A stretch of DNA of 64,000 nt from Streptococcus sp. SN-1 (GTDB taxonomy: Bacteria; Bacillota; Bacilli; Lactobacillales; Streptococcaceae): NCBI RefSeq assembly GCF_041154385.1, contig NZ_AP028929.1:558001-622000 (forward strand). Reading direction: 5' to 3'. Within the stretch, counting starts at the first letter, position 1; the number at the start of each line of letters is the position of its first letter. A program made the translations under genes and the position numbers. The notes under the pieces were generated by a model. The model saw only the letters and a program-made list of their open reading frames with translations. It searched no databases and was not told the origin of the DNA. Shown piece after piece: positions 1 to 8,696 of this stretch.

Positions 1-786
1 GATTGGTTATATTATAAGGATTTGACTGAATTAACTGAAAAGAATTTACTTAAAAGTTTTAGCAAAAAGGGGAAGCCTTTGGTGAAAAAGGCTGAAACTT
101 TTGGTATTCGGTTGAAAAAGTTAAAACGTGAAGAGCTATCAATTTTTAAGAACATCACAAAAGAAACCTCTGAACGTAGAGAATACAGTGATAAAAGTTT
201 AGAATACTATGAGCATTTTTATGATGCTTTTGGAGAACAAGCTGAGTTTCTCATAGCAACCTTGAATTTTTCGGAATATATGAACAAATTACAAGGTGAG
301 CAAAGTAAACTAGAAGAAATCCTGGACAAGTTGCGACTTGATTTGAGTAAAAATCCTCATTCTGAGAAAAAACAAAATCAACTGAGAGAATATTCTAGTC
401 AATTTGAAACTTTTGAAGTTCGAAAAGCAGAAGCGCGAAATTTGATTGAAAAATATGGGGAAGAAGATATTGTTTTAGCCGGTAGTTTATTTGTTTATAT
501 GCCTCAGGAAACGACTTATCTCTTTAGTGGCTCCTACACTGAGTTTAATAAATTCTATGCCCCAGCACTACTTCAAAAATATGTTATGTTGGAAAGCATA
601 AAACGTGGAATACCTAAATACAACTTCCTGGGCATTCAAGGGATTTTTGATGGTAGTGATGGTGTTTTGCGTTTTAAACAGAATTTTAATGGCTATATTG
701 TACGTAAAGCAGGAACTTTCCGTTATCATCCATCGCCTTTAAAATACAAAGCTATTCAGTTATTTAAAAAAATATTAGGACGTTAA
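1..786 (+). CDS. murN: MurN/FemX-type peptidoglycan branching aminoacyltransferase, C-terminal part (5' end outside window)
   Basis: The reading frame is open from the first base, so this is the 3' part of a gene starting upstream; the TTG at 22 is not a convincing start. The 254+ residues carry the FemAB-family layout: a Lys/Glu-rich helical arm (about residues 95-150 from the TTG; in this family a coiled-coil tRNA-binding arm) followed by the second acetyltransferase-like fold with YLFSGSY and YNFLGIQG segments. Family members use aminoacyl-tRNA to add cross-bridge residues to lipid II lysine in the cytoplasm. MurN rather than MurM is inferred from the downstream order (metalloprotease, uvrC), which I recall from pneumococcus. 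MurM/MurX remain possible without the N-terminus. Confidence 0.8.
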   Translation, partial: DWLYYKDLTELTEKNLLKSFSKKGKPLVKKAETFGIRLKKLKREELSIFKNITKETSERREYSDKSLEYYEHFYDAFGEQAEFLIATLNFSEYMNKLQGEQSKLEEILDKLRLDLSKNPHSEKKQNQLREYSSQFETFEVRKAEARNLIEKYGEEDIVLAGSLFVYMPQETTYLFSGSYTEFNKFYAPALLQKYVMLESIKRGIPKYNFLGIQGIFDGSDGVLRFKQNFNGYIVRKAGTFRYHPSPLKYKAIQLFKKILGR

Positions 787-864
787 GATGAAAAAGCCAA
801 TATTTAGCTTTCTTTCAGCTTATTTTAGTAAAATAGTCTTTATTTGCTAGAAAGGTGGAGAGAC

Positions 865-1566
865 ATGCGCTGGATTTTTCGTTTGATAGGGGCTTTCTTT
901 TCTTTTGTGTGGCGTTTGTTTTGGCGCCTGGTTTGGATTGTTTTTCTTTTATGCACTCTTGCTTTTGGATTTCTCTGGTATCTGAACGGGGATTTTCAAG
1001 GGGCGCTGAAGCAAGCAGAACGGTCAGTAAAAATTGGTCAACAAAGTATCGACCAATGGGAAAGAACAGGGCAACTGCCTAAGTTGAACCAGACAGATAG
1101 CCACCAGCATTCTGAAGGAAGATGGCCACAGGCTTCTGCTCGTATTTACTTGGATCCGCAGATGGATTCACGCTTTCAAGAGGCATATTTAGAAGCAATT
1201 CAGAATTGGAATCAAACTGGTGCTTTTAACTTTGAAATTGTCACCGAGTCCAGTAAGGCAGATATTATGGCTACGGAGATGAATGACGGAGGCACTCCTG
1301 TGGCAGGAGAGGCGGAAAGTCAGACCAATCTCTTAACGGGGCAATTCTTGTCTGTAACGGTGCGGTTGAATCATTATTATTTGTCCAATCCTAACTATGG
1401 CTATTCCTATGAGCGCCTTGTCCATACGGCAGAACATGAGTTGGGGCATGCAATTGGCTTGGACCATACAGATGAGAAGTCTGTGATGCAACCTGCAGGT
1501 TCCTTTTATGGTATCCAGGAAGAGGATGTTGAAAGACTTCGAAAATTATATGAGACCAATGAGTAG
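865..1566 (+). CDS. Membrane-anchored M10/M57-like zinc metalloprotease
   Basis: The 233-aa protein starts at ATG 865 behind a GGTGGAG ribosome site; an in-frame TTG at 844 lies upstream of that site and is unlikely. Residues about 5-40 are very hydrophobic and aromatic (one or two membrane segments), followed by an exported domain. Near residue 195 it has [11 protein letters not shown], the HExxHxxGxxH zinc motif of metzincins, then a VMQP met-turn, so the three histidines and glutamate needed for catalysis are present. The substrate is unknown. It sits between murN and uvrC and has its own intrinsic terminator overlapping the stop codon. Matrixin-like proteases of this size are common but poorly characterised in streptococci. 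Confidence 0.8.
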   Translation: MRWIFRLIGAFFSFVWRLFWRLVWIVFLLCTLAFGFLWYLNGDFQGALKQAERSVKIGQQSIDQWERTGQLPKLNQTDSHQHSEGRWPQASARIYLDPQMDSRFQEAYLEAIQNWNQTGAFNFEIVTESSKADIMATEMNDGGTPVAGEAESQTNLLTGQFLSVTVRLNHYYLSNPNYGYSYERLVHTAEHELGHAIGLDHTDEKSVMQPAGSFYGIQEEDVERLRKLYETNE

Positions 1567-1590
1567 GGAGTTATCTTTCCCTACTTTTTT
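1563..1590 (+). terminator. Intrinsic terminator of the metalloprotease gene
   Basis: GTAGGGA (1563-1569) pairs with TCCCTAC (1578-1584) around an 8-nt loop and is followed by six T. The stem begins within the stop codon of the metalloprotease. Confidence 0.8.
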
Positions 1591-1605
1591 GTTATAATGG
1601 AACTA
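1590..1605 (+). promoter_or_regulatory. Extended -10 promoter placing the uvrC start at +1
   Basis: TGTTATAAT (TG at 1590-1591, TATAAT 1593-1598) ends six bases before the ATG at 1605, so the expected transcription start coincides with the start codon. There is no Shine-Dalgarno sequence between them. The -35 zone is occupied by the upstream terminator stem. Confidence 0.65.
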
Positions 1606-3452
1606 TGAATAACTTGATTAAATCAAAACTAGAGCTCTTGCCGACCAGCCCTGGTTGTTACATTCACAAGGATAAAAACGGCACCATTATCTATGTAGGA
1701 AAGGCAAAAAATCTGCGTAACCGCGTGAGGTCTTATTTCCGTGGGAGTCACGATACCAAGACAGAGGCTCTGGTGTCTGAAATTGTGGATTTTGAATTTA
1801 TCGTTACGGAGTCTAATATTGAGGCACTTCTCCTAGAAATCAATCTGATCAAGGAAAATAAGCCTAAGTACAATATCATGCTCAAGGATGATAAGTCTTA
1901 TCCTTTCATCAAAATTACCAATGAGCGCTATCCTCGTTTGATTATCACCCGTCAGATCAAGAAGGATGGAGGTCTCTATTTTGGTCCCTATCCAGATGTG
2001 GGAGCAGCCAATGAAATCAAGCGACTACTGGATCGGATTTTCCCTTTTCGTAAGTGTACCAATCCTCCTTCTAAGGTTTGTTTTTATTACCATATCGGTC
2101 AATGTATGGCCCACACTATCTGTAAGAAGGATGAGTCCTACTTCAAGTCTATGGCTCAGGAGGTTTCTGATTTCCTAAAAGGGCAAGATGACAAAATCAT
2201 TGATGACCTAAAGGGCAAGATGGAAACGGCAGCCCAGACTATGGAATTTGAACGTGCGGCGGAATACCGTGACCTAATTCAAGCCATTGGAACGCTTCGA
2301 ACCAAGCAACGGGTCATGGTTAAGGATCTCCAAAATCGTGATGTCTTCGGTTACTATGCGGACAAGGGATGGATGTGTGTTCAGGTTTTCTTTGTCCGTC
2401 AGGGAAAGCTTATTGAGCGCGATGTCAATCTTTTCCCTTATTATAATGATCCGGATGAGGACTTTCTAACCTATGTGGGACAATTTTATCAAGAAAAATC
2501 TCACCTAGTTCCTAATGAGGTGCTGATTCCGCAGGATATTGATGAAGAAGCCGTCAAGGCCTTAGTGGATACTAAGATTCTCAAACCCCAGCGTGGAGAG
2601 AAAAAGCAACTGGTCCATCTGGCTATAAAGAATGCACGTGTTAGTCTGGAGCAGAAGTTCAATCTGTTAGAAAAATCTGTCGAAAAGACACAAGGAGCTA
2701 TTGAAAATCTAGGACACTTGCTCCAAATTCCCACCCCAGTCCGTATCGAATCCTTCGATAACTCCAATATCATGGGAACTAGTCCTGTTTCAGCCATGGT
2801 GGTCTTTGTCAACGGCAAACCAAGTAAAAAAGATTATCGTAAGTATAAAATCAAGACTGTAGTTGGACCAGACGACTATGCTAGTATGCGAGAGGTTATC
2901 CGCAGACGCTATGGTCGAGTACAGCGTGACGGTTTGACTCCTCCAGATTTGATTGTCATCGATGGGGGACAAGGTCAAGTCAATATCGCCAAGCAGGTTA
3001 TCCAAGAAGAGCTGGGCTTGGATATTCCAATTGCAGGTCTGCAAAAAAATGACAAGCACCAAACCCATGAATTGCTCTTTGGAGATCCTCTTGAGGTGGT
3101 GGAGTTATCTCGCAATTCTCAGGAATTTTTCCTCCTCCAACGCATTCAAGATGAGGTGCACCGCTTTGCCATTACTTTCCACCGCCAACTGCGCTCCAAA
3201 AATTCCTTTTCATCACAACTGGATGGCATTGATGGCCTGGGACCTAAGCGCAAGCAGAATCTCATGAAGCATTTCAAGTCTCTGACAAAAATCAAGGAAG
3301 CCAGTGTGGATGAGATTGTCGAAGTTGGAGTGCCTAGAGCTGTTGCAGAGGCTGTGCAGAGGAAGTTGAACCCGCAGGAAGAAGTGGAATTGGCTCAAGT
3401 GGCGGAAGAAAAAGTAGATTACCAAACGGAAGGAAACCACAATGAATCATAA
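1605..3452 (+). CDS. uvrC: Excinuclease ABC subunit C
   Basis: UvrC makes the two incisions in nucleotide excision repair together with UvrA/UvrB. The 615-aa length is typical. A GIY-YIG nuclease domain opens the protein ([26 protein letters not shown], residues about 14-45), a UVR UvrB-interacting motif lies near 205-235 ([15 protein letters not shown]), then the RNase H-like C-terminal nuclease domain ([20 protein letters not shown]) and a terminal helix-hairpin-helix. Its stop overlaps the start of the phosphoesterase by 11 nt, implying cotranscription. The start has no ribosome site and the mRNA is probably leaderless. Confidence 0.97.
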   Translation: MNNLIKSKLELLPTSPGCYIHKDKNGTIIYVGKAKNLRNRVRSYFRGSHDTKTEALVSEIVDFEFIVTESNIEALLLEINLIKENKPKYNIMLKDDKSYPFIKITNERYPRLIITRQIKKDGGLYFGPYPDVGAANEIKRLLDRIFPFRKCTNPPSKVCFYYHIGQCMAHTICKKDESYFKSMAQEVSDFLKGQDDKIIDDLKGKMETAAQTMEFERAAEYRDLIQAIGTLRTKQRVMVKDLQNRDVFGYYADKGWMCVQVFFVRQGKLIERDVNLFPYYNDPDEDFLTYVGQFYQEKSHLVPNEVLIPQDIDEEAVKALVDTKILKPQRGEKKQLVHLAIKNARVSLEQKFNLLEKSVEKTQGAIENLGHLLQIPTPVRIESFDNSNIMGTSPVSAMVVFVNGKPSKKDYRKYKIKTVVGPDDYASMREVIRRRYGRVQRDGLTPPDLIVIDGGQGQVNIAKQVIQEELGLDIPIAGLQKNDKHQTHELLFGDPLEVVELSRNSQEFFLLQRIQDEVHRFAITFHRQLRSKNSFSSQLDGIDGLGPKRKQNLMKHFKSLTKIKEASVDEIVEVGVPRAVAEAVQRKLNPQEEVELAQVAEEKVDYQTEGNHNES

Positions 3453-4275
3453 AATCGCAATTTTATCAGATATTCATGGCAATGCTACAGCCTTAGAAGC
3501 AGTGATTGCAGATGCTAAAAATCAAGGAGTCAGTGAGTACTGGCTTCTGGGAGATATTTTTCTTCCTGGTCCAGGTGCAAATGACTTGGTAGCCCTGCTA
3601 AAGGACCTTCCTATCACAACCAGTGTTCGAGGCAATTGGGATGATCGTGTCCTTGAGGCCTTGGATGGCGAATATGGTTTGGAACATCCGAAAGAAATCC
3701 AGTCAATGCGCATGACCCAGTTTTTGATGGAGCAAATGGATCCTGCAACGATTGTCTGGCTACGAAGCTTGCCTTTGCTGGAAAAGAAAGAAATTGACGG
3801 ATTGCGCTTTTCTATCTCTCATAATTTGCCAAATAAGAACTATGGTGGTGACTTGCTAGTTGAGAATGATACAGAGAAATTTGACCAACTGCTAGATGAG
3901 GAAACGGACGTGGCAGTCTATGGTCATGTTCACAAGCAGTTGCTTCGTTATGGTAGTCAAGGGCAACAAATCATCAATCCAGGTTCGATTGGTATGCCCT
4001 ATTTTAATTGGGAGGCGTTAAAAAATCACCGTGCCCAGTATGCCGTGATAGAGGTTGAAGATGGGGAATTGGTAAATATCCTATTTCGTAAAGTTGCTTA
4101 TGATTACGAGGCTGAGTTAGAATTGGCCAAGTCCAAGGGGCTTCCCTTTATCGAAATGTATGAAGAATTACGTCGTGAAGATAACTATCAGGGACACAAT
4201 CTGGAACTCTTAGCCAGCTTAATAGAAAAGCATGGGTATGTAGAGGATGTGAAAGATTATTTTGATTTTTTGTAA
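3442..4275 (+). CDS. Calcineurin-like metallophosphoesterase (YfcE/MJ0936-like)
   Basis: A 277-aa cytoplasmic protein of the calcineurin-like phosphoesterase superfamily. The metal-ligand motifs are in order: DIHGN (residues 9-13), GDI (about 37-39), GNWDD (about 65-69), a SISHN histidine and GHVH (about 161-164), followed by NPGSIGMP. This set predicts a two-metal phosphodiesterase, but the natural substrate is unknown. It overlaps the 3' end of uvrC by 11 nt and is read in another frame, so it is very likely translationally coupled. A strong hairpin follows at 4311-4335. Confidence 0.88.
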   Translation: MNHKIAILSDIHGNATALEAVIADAKNQGVSEYWLLGDIFLPGPGANDLVALLKDLPITTSVRGNWDDRVLEALDGEYGLEHPKEIQSMRMTQFLMEQMDPATIVWLRSLPLLEKKEIDGLRFSISHNLPNKNYGGDLLVENDTEKFDQLLDEETDVAVYGHVHKQLLRYGSQGQQIINPGSIGMPYFNWEALKNHRAQYAVIEVEDGELVNILFRKVAYDYEAELELAKSKGLPFIEMYEELRREDNYQGHNLELLASLIEKHGYVEDVKDYFDFL

Positions 4276-4310
4276 AAGTTTCCTAAAATAACCAATGCAA
4301 ACTAAAAACG

Positions 4311-4335
4311 ATTGGCTGATCCAATCGCTTTTAGT
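4311..4335. terminator. Strong hairpin after the phosphoesterase gene
   Basis: ACTAAAAaCGATTGG pairs with CCAATCGcTTTTAGT around a five-base loop. There is no long T tract, so termination efficiency is uncertain. It lies between convergent genes. Confidence 0.5.
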
Positions 4336-4341
4336 ATATCT

Positions 4342-4456
4342 TATACTCAATGAAAATTAAAGAGCAAACTAGGAAGCTAGACGTAGGCTGCTCAAAACAC
4401 TGTTTTGAGGTTGCAGATAGAGCTGACGTGGTTTGAAGAGATATTCGAAGAGTATT
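4342..4456 (-). repeat. BOX element (short form, boxC to boxA on the minus strand)
   Basis: The 115-bp sequence begins TATACTCAATGAAAAT and ends TCGAAGAGTATT, the conserved termini of streptococcal BOX elements. It carries the CTCAAAACACTGTTTTGAG palindrome. The GGCAAGGCGACG part of boxA is missing. Its end touches the stop codon of the convergent binding-protein gene. Confidence 0.85.
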
Positions 4457-5255
4457 ATTGTAATTGAGATTTATCTGGAAGGTAAGAGCCACCTAGATAG
4501 GTATTGCTGAGTTTTTCAAGGGTTCCATCTTGGTAGAGTTCTTTGAGCGCTTTATCAAATTTCTCTTTAAACTCTTTTTGGTCGCTTGAGAAAACGATAT
4601 AGTTGTTGGGGCTATCGGCAGAAGGTAAATCAACGACTGAGAGGTCTAAGCCACGATCCTTGATGATTTTTTGAACGGATACCTTGTCAAAAACGAGGAA
4701 ATCAAATTCGCCGTTAGAGAGGTCTAGGATTCGTTTACCGATATCCTCTCCAGAAAAATCGATAGTAGCGGGATTGTCAGTGTGTTTTTGGTTCCAGTTA
4801 TTGATGAATTGAGCGTTTGAAGTTCCGGTATCCTCTTGTGTTGTTTTACCAGCAATTTGGTCAAGAGAAGTCAAAGGATTTTTCTTGTTGCTGACAAGGA
4901 CGAGGGGATTGTTCGAAATTGGAAGTGAGTAAAGGTATTTTTCAGCACGCTCTTTTGTGTAACTCAAGTTATTGGCTGCAGCTTGATAGTGACCAGAATC
5001 AAGTCCTGGGAAGATACTCTCCCAGGCAGTTCTTTGGAATTGAATCTCGTAGTCGCTGAGTTTTTCATCCACTGCCTTTAGAACTTCGATATCGAAGCCT
5101 GTCAGATTGCCCTTGTCTTCGTAGTCAAATGGTGGCACATCACCAGCTGTAGCAACGACGATTGTCTTTTGAGAGCTGGTCTCTTTGGGTGTGGCTTGAT
5201 TCCCGCAGGCAACCAAAAATGGTAGGATGGCTAGTAATAGGCTAAATTTTTTCAT
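4455..5255 (-). CDS. Amino-acid ABC transporter substrate-binding lipoprotein (orphan)
   Basis: A 266-aa family-3 solute-binding protein. The chosen ATG (5253-5255) follows a GGAG site; a TTG 15 nt upstream is less likely. The N-terminus is a lipoprotein signal, hydrophobic LLLAILPFLVACG, with the lipobox cysteine near residue 16. Binding-protein landmarks follow: PPFDYEDKGNLTGFDIEV, then a TAWESIFPGLDSG stretch and the TQEDTGTSN hinge region. It should deliver a polar amino acid or its derivative to a membrane permease, but no permease or ATPase gene is adjacent, so it either shares a transporter encoded elsewhere or has another role. The 3' end abuts a BOX element. Confidence 0.88.
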   Translation of the reverse strand: MKKFSLLLAILPFLVACGNQATPKETSSQKTIVVATAGDVPPFDYEDKGNLTGFDIEVLKAVDEKLSDYEIQFQRTAWESIFPGLDSGHYQAAANNLSYTKERAEKYLYSLPISNNPLVLVSNKKNPLTSLDQIAGKTTQEDTGTSNAQFINNWNQKHTDNPATIDFSGEDIGKRILDLSNGEFDFLVFDKVSVQKIIKDRGLDLSVVDLPSADSPNNYIVFSSDQKEFKEKFDKALKELYQDGTLEKLSNTYLGGSYLPDKSQLQ

Positions 5256-5426
5256 AATGTCTCCATTCAAATGTAAAGTTATCTGCTAGTTTATCAGAAA
5301 CTGTCTTGATGAACCAATATATATTTTTTATGTCTGTGATAAAAAATCTTAATCATGAAAAATCCCTGCAAGCTCTTTCAAATTATGGTAGAATGGAAAC
5401 AGTAGAATTAGAAAAGGAAATCGATT

Positions 5427-6032
5427 ATGAAATTTCTTGAATTAAACAAAAAACGTCATGCGACTAAGCAGTTTACTGATAAGCCTGTTGATCCAAAAGA
5501 TGTGCGTACGGCTATCGAAATTGCAACCTTGGCTCCAAGCGCCCACAACAGCCAGCCTTGGAAATTTGTAGTGGTGCGTGAGAAAAATGCTGAGCTGGCA
5601 AAATTGGCTTACGGTTCAAACTTTGAACAGGTATCATCAGCGCCTGTAACCATTGCCTTGTTTACAGACACAGATTTGGCTAAACGTGCTCGTAAGATTG
5701 CCCGAGTTGGTGGTGCTAACAATTTCTCAGAAGAACAACTTCAATACTTTATGAAAAATTTGCCTGCTGAATTTGCCCGTTACAATGAACAACAAGTCAG
5801 CGACTACCTAGCCCTCAATGCAGGTTTGGTTGCTATGAATTTGGTTCTGGCTCTTACAGACCAAGGAATCGGATCAAATTTGATCCTTGGATTTGACAAA
5901 TCAAAAGTCAATGAGGTTTTGGAAATTGAAGACCGCTTCCGCCCAGAACTCTTGATTACAGTGGGTTATACAGACGAAAAATTGGAACCAAGCTACCGCT
6001 TGCCAGTAGATGAAATCATCGAGAAAAGATAG
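5427..6032 (+). CDS. Nitroreductase family flavoprotein
   Basis: A 201-aa FMN-dependent oxidoreductase of the nitroreductase family. The N-terminal RHATKQFTDKPV and the APSAHNSQPWKFVVV stretch (about residues 35-50) are the FMN-phosphate-binding elements of the family, and LNAGLVAMNLVLA is the dimer helix. Members reduce nitroaromatics, quinones or flavins with NAD(P)H; the natural substrate is unknown. A clear ribosome site (AAAAGGAAA) precedes ATG 5427. PepV starts 13 nt after the stop, so the two are probably cotranscribed. Confidence 0.9.
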   Translation: MKFLELNKKRHATKQFTDKPVDPKDVRTAIEIATLAPSAHNSQPWKFVVVREKNAELAKLAYGSNFEQVSSAPVTIALFTDTDLAKRARKIARVGGANNFSEEQLQYFMKNLPAEFARYNEQQVSDYLALNAGLVAMNLVLALTDQGIGSNLILGFDKSKVNEVLEIEDRFRPELLITVGYTDEKLEPSYRLPVDEIIEKR

Positions 6033-6045
6033 AAAGAAGAAAGAA

Positions 6046-7446
6046 ATGACAACAATTGATTTTACAGCAGAAGTAGAAAAACGCAAAGAAGACCTCTTGG
6101 CTGACTTGTTTAGCCTTTTGGAAATCAACTCAGAACGTGATGACAGCAAGGCTGATGCTGAGCATCCATTTGGACCTGGGCCGGTAAAAGCCTTGGAAAA
6201 ATTCCTTGAAATCGCAGACCGCGATGGCTACCTAACTAAAAATGTTGACAACTATGCAGGACATTTTGAGTTTGGTGATGGAGAAGAAGTTCTCGGAATC
6301 TTTGCTCACATGGACGTGGTTCCAGCTGGTAGCGGTTGGGACACAGACCCTTACACACCAACTATCAAAGACGGTCGCCTCTATGCGCGTGGAGCTTCTG
6401 ATGACAAGGGACCTACAACAGCTTGTTACTATGGTTTGAAAATCATCAAAGAATTGGGACTTCCAACTTCTAAGAAAGTTCGTTTCATCGTTGGAACAGA
6501 TGAAGAATCAGGCTGGGCAGACATGGACTACTATTTCGAGCACGTAGGACTTGCAAAACCAGACTTTGGTTTCTCTCCAGACGCTGAATTCCCTATCATC
6601 AATGGTGAAAAAGGAAATATCACGGAATACCTCCACTTTGCAGGTGAAAATGCAGGTGCTGCCCGTCTTCACAGCTTCACAGGTGGTTTGCGTGAAAACA
6701 TGGTACCAGAATCAGCAACAGCAGTCGTTTCAGGTGATTTGGCTGACTTGCAAGGGAAACTAGATGCCTTTGTTGCAGAACACAAACTTAGAGGAGAACT
6801 CCAAGAAGAAAACGGTCAGTACAAGGTTACCATCATTGGTAAATCAGCCCACGGTGCTATGCCTGCTTCAGGTGTCAATGGTGCGACTTACCTAGCCCTC
6901 TTCCTTAGCCAGTTTAACTTTGCTGGTCCAGCCAAAGACTACCTTGACATCGCTGGTAAAATTCTCTTGAACGACCATGAGGGTGAAAATCTCAAGATTG
7001 CTCATGTGGATGAAAAGTTGGGTGCCCTTTCTATGAATGCCGGCGTCTTCCGCTTCGATGAAACAAGCGCTGATAATACCATTGCCCTTAACATCCGCTA
7101 TCCAAAAGGAACAAGTCCAGAACAAATCAAGTCAATCCTTGAAAACTTGCCAGTTGCTTCTGTTAGCCTTTCTGAGCACGGTCACACCCCTCACTATGTG
7201 CCGATGGAAGATCCACTTGTGCAAACCTTGTTGAATGTTTATGAAAAACAAACTGGTCTTAAAGGTCACGAGCAAGTCATCGGTGGTGGAACCTTTGGTC
7301 GCTTGCTAGAACGAGGTGTTGCCTATGGTGCTATGTTCCCAGACTCAATTGACACCATGCACCAAGCCAATGAATTTATCGCTTTGGACGATCTCTTCCG
7401 AGCTGCAGCAATCTATGCCGAAGCTATTTACGAATTGATCAAATAA
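6046..7446 (+). CDS. pepV: Dipeptidase PepV (M20 family)
   Basis: The 466-aa length from ATG 6046 matches lactic-acid-bacterial PepV; an in-frame ATG at 6010 lies inside the nitroreductase gene and lacks a ribosome site. PepV is a cytoplasmic dizinc dipeptidase acting on Xaa-Xaa dipeptides after oligopeptide uptake. M20 motifs are seen in order: HMDVVPAGSGWDTDPY (zinc ligand His and Asp), ARGASDDKGP (bridging Asp), DEESGW (catalytic and ligand Glu pair), and the C-terminal MHQANEF ligand histidine. A terminator follows at 7453-7486. Confidence 0.95.
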   Translation: MTTIDFTAEVEKRKEDLLADLFSLLEINSERDDSKADAEHPFGPGPVKALEKFLEIADRDGYLTKNVDNYAGHFEFGDGEEVLGIFAHMDVVPAGSGWDTDPYTPTIKDGRLYARGASDDKGPTTACYYGLKIIKELGLPTSKKVRFIVGTDEESGWADMDYYFEHVGLAKPDFGFSPDAEFPIINGEKGNITEYLHFAGENAGAARLHSFTGGLRENMVPESATAVVSGDLADLQGKLDAFVAEHKLRGELQEENGQYKVTIIGKSAHGAMPASGVNGATYLALFLSQFNFAGPAKDYLDIAGKILLNDHEGENLKIAHVDEKLGALSMNAGVFRFDETSADNTIALNIRYPKGTSPEQIKSILENLPVASVSLSEHGHTPHYVPMEDPLVQTLLNVYEKQTGLKGHEQVIGGGTFGRLLERGVAYGAMFPDSIDTMHQANEFIALDDLFRAAAIYAEAIYELIK

Positions 7447-7452
7447 AACGAT

Positions 7453-7486
7453 AGAAGTCTGAGATGCTATGCTTAGACTTCTTTTT
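7453..7486 (+). terminator. Intrinsic terminator after pepV
   Basis: AGAAGTCTGAG pairs with CTTAGACTTCT around an 8-nt loop and is followed by a T run. Confidence 0.8.
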
Positions 7487-7499
7487 GGAGGGAAAGTAG

Positions 7500-8078
7500 A
7501 TGTCTCAAATTGAAAGAATCAAGCAGGCTATTATGGCAGATCCGCAGAATGTCAGCTATACAAAGCGTGGCATCGAGCCTCTCTTTGCAGCGCCAAAGAC
7601 TGCTCGCATCAATATCATCGGTCAAGCGCCTGGTCTTAAAACCCAAGAAGCAGGCCTTTATTGGAAAGATAAGAGTGGTGACCGCCTGAGAGACTGGCTA
7701 GGTGTGGATGAAGATACCTTTTACAATTCAGGATATTTTGCTGTTTTGCCTATGGATTTCTACTTTCCAGGGCATGGCAAGTCAGGTGATCTGCCACCGA
7801 GAACTGGATTTGCAGAAAAATGGCATCCACAGCTCTTGCAAGAATTACCCGATATTCAATTGACCCTATTGATTGGGCAATATGCGCAGGCCTACTATTT
7901 ACAGGAGAAAATCAGTGGCAAGGTGACAGAACGGGTAAAACACTACCAGAACTACTTGCCAACCTATTTTCCACTGGTACACCCATCACCACGCAATCAA
8001 ATCTGGATGGCCAAAAATCCTTGGTTTGAGTCAGAAGTGGTGCCGGATTTGAAAAAAAGAATTAAAACTATTTTATAG
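7500..8078 (+). CDS. Uracil-DNA glycosylase superfamily protein
   Basis: A 192-aa protein with the two sequence marks of the UDG superfamily: GQAPG near residue 41 (the water-activating loop) and HPSPRN near residue 161 (the minor-groove loop with its histidine). ATG 7500 follows GGAGGGAAAG. The GQAPG form differs from the classical Ung motif GQDPYH, so this belongs to the less characterised UDG-like branch that includes families 4 to 6; base specificity cannot be assigned from sequence. The stop codon forms the first bases of a BOX element. The preceding terminator suggests its own promoter. Confidence 0.85.
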   Translation: MSQIERIKQAIMADPQNVSYTKRGIEPLFAAPKTARINIIGQAPGLKTQEAGLYWKDKSGDRLRDWLGVDEDTFYNSGYFAVLPMDFYFPGHGKSGDLPPRTGFAEKWHPQLLQELPDIQLTLLIGQYAQAYYLQEKISGKVTERVKHYQNYLPTYFPLVHPSPRNQIWMAKNPWFESEVVPDLKKRIKTIL

Positions 8079-8227
8079 TCAATGAAAATCAAAGAGCAAA
8101 CTAGGAAGCTAGCCGCAGGTTGCTCAAAACACAGTTTTGAGGTTGTGGATAGAACTGACGAAGTCAGTAACTATACGTACGGTAAGGCGACGCTGACGTG
8201 GTTTGAAGAGATTTTCGAAGAGTATTA
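8074..8227 (-). repeat. BOX element (boxC-boxB-boxA on the minus strand)
   Basis: It begins TATAGTCAATGAAAATCA, holds the CTCAAAACACAGTTTTGAG palindrome and the ACTGACGAAGTCAGT boxB palindrome, and ends with GGCAAGGCGACG-like boxA sequence and TTCGAAGAGTATTA. The left end overlaps the UDG-like stop codon, and the right end lies 12 nt before the rhodanese start. Confidence 0.92.
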
Positions 8228-8238
8228 GGAGAAAAAGA

Positions 8239-8526
8239 ATGAAAGAAATTTCCTTTGACGAATTTTACCAGCTTTACCAAAATGACCAACTTTCTCTAGT
8301 GGACGTGAGAGAAGTGGATGAGTTTGAAGCTCTTCATTTAGAAGGCGCCCACAACCTGCCACTTAGTCAATTGGCTGATACCTATGATCAGTTGGATAAG
8401 GACCAGTTACATTATGTTATTTGCAAATCTGGGATGAGATCGGCGCGTGCTTGTCAATTTCTAGCTGAACAAGGTTATGAGGTTATCAATATTCAAGGTG
8501 GCATGATGGCCTTTGAAGAACTTTAA
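8239..8526 (+). CDS. Single-domain rhodanese-like protein
   Basis: A 95-aa protein consisting of one rhodanese fold, a sulfurtransferase-type domain. It has the start motif LVDVREVDEFEALHLEGAHN and the active-site loop CKSGMRS near residues 64-70, where the cysteine would carry persulfide. ATG 8239 follows AGGAGAAAAAG just past the BOX element; longer in-frame starts lie inside the BOX and are rejected. The likely role is sulfur transfer or detoxification in the cytoplasm; the partner is unknown. A terminator follows. Confidence 0.9.
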   Translation: MKEISFDEFYQLYQNDQLSLVDVREVDEFEALHLEGAHNLPLSQLADTYDQLDKDQLHYVICKSGMRSARACQFLAEQGYEVINIQGGMMAFEEL

Positions 8527-8536
8527 AAATTTGCAT

Positions 8537-8579
8537 TTCTCCTACTTGGTGTGGACTAGGTAGGAGAATTTTATTTTTA
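8537..8579 (+). terminator. Intrinsic terminator after the rhodanese gene
   Basis: TTCTCCTAC pairs with GTAGGAGAA, followed by TTTTATTTTT. Confidence 0.85.
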
Positions 8580-8696
8580 GACAATTCTAATTTTTAAGAA
8601 TCTTGAAAACATTCAATATTTACTTCGTGAAGCTTTTTTCATACTCCTATTCATGATATACTAGGTCAGTATTTTATAAATATGAAGGAGATTTTC

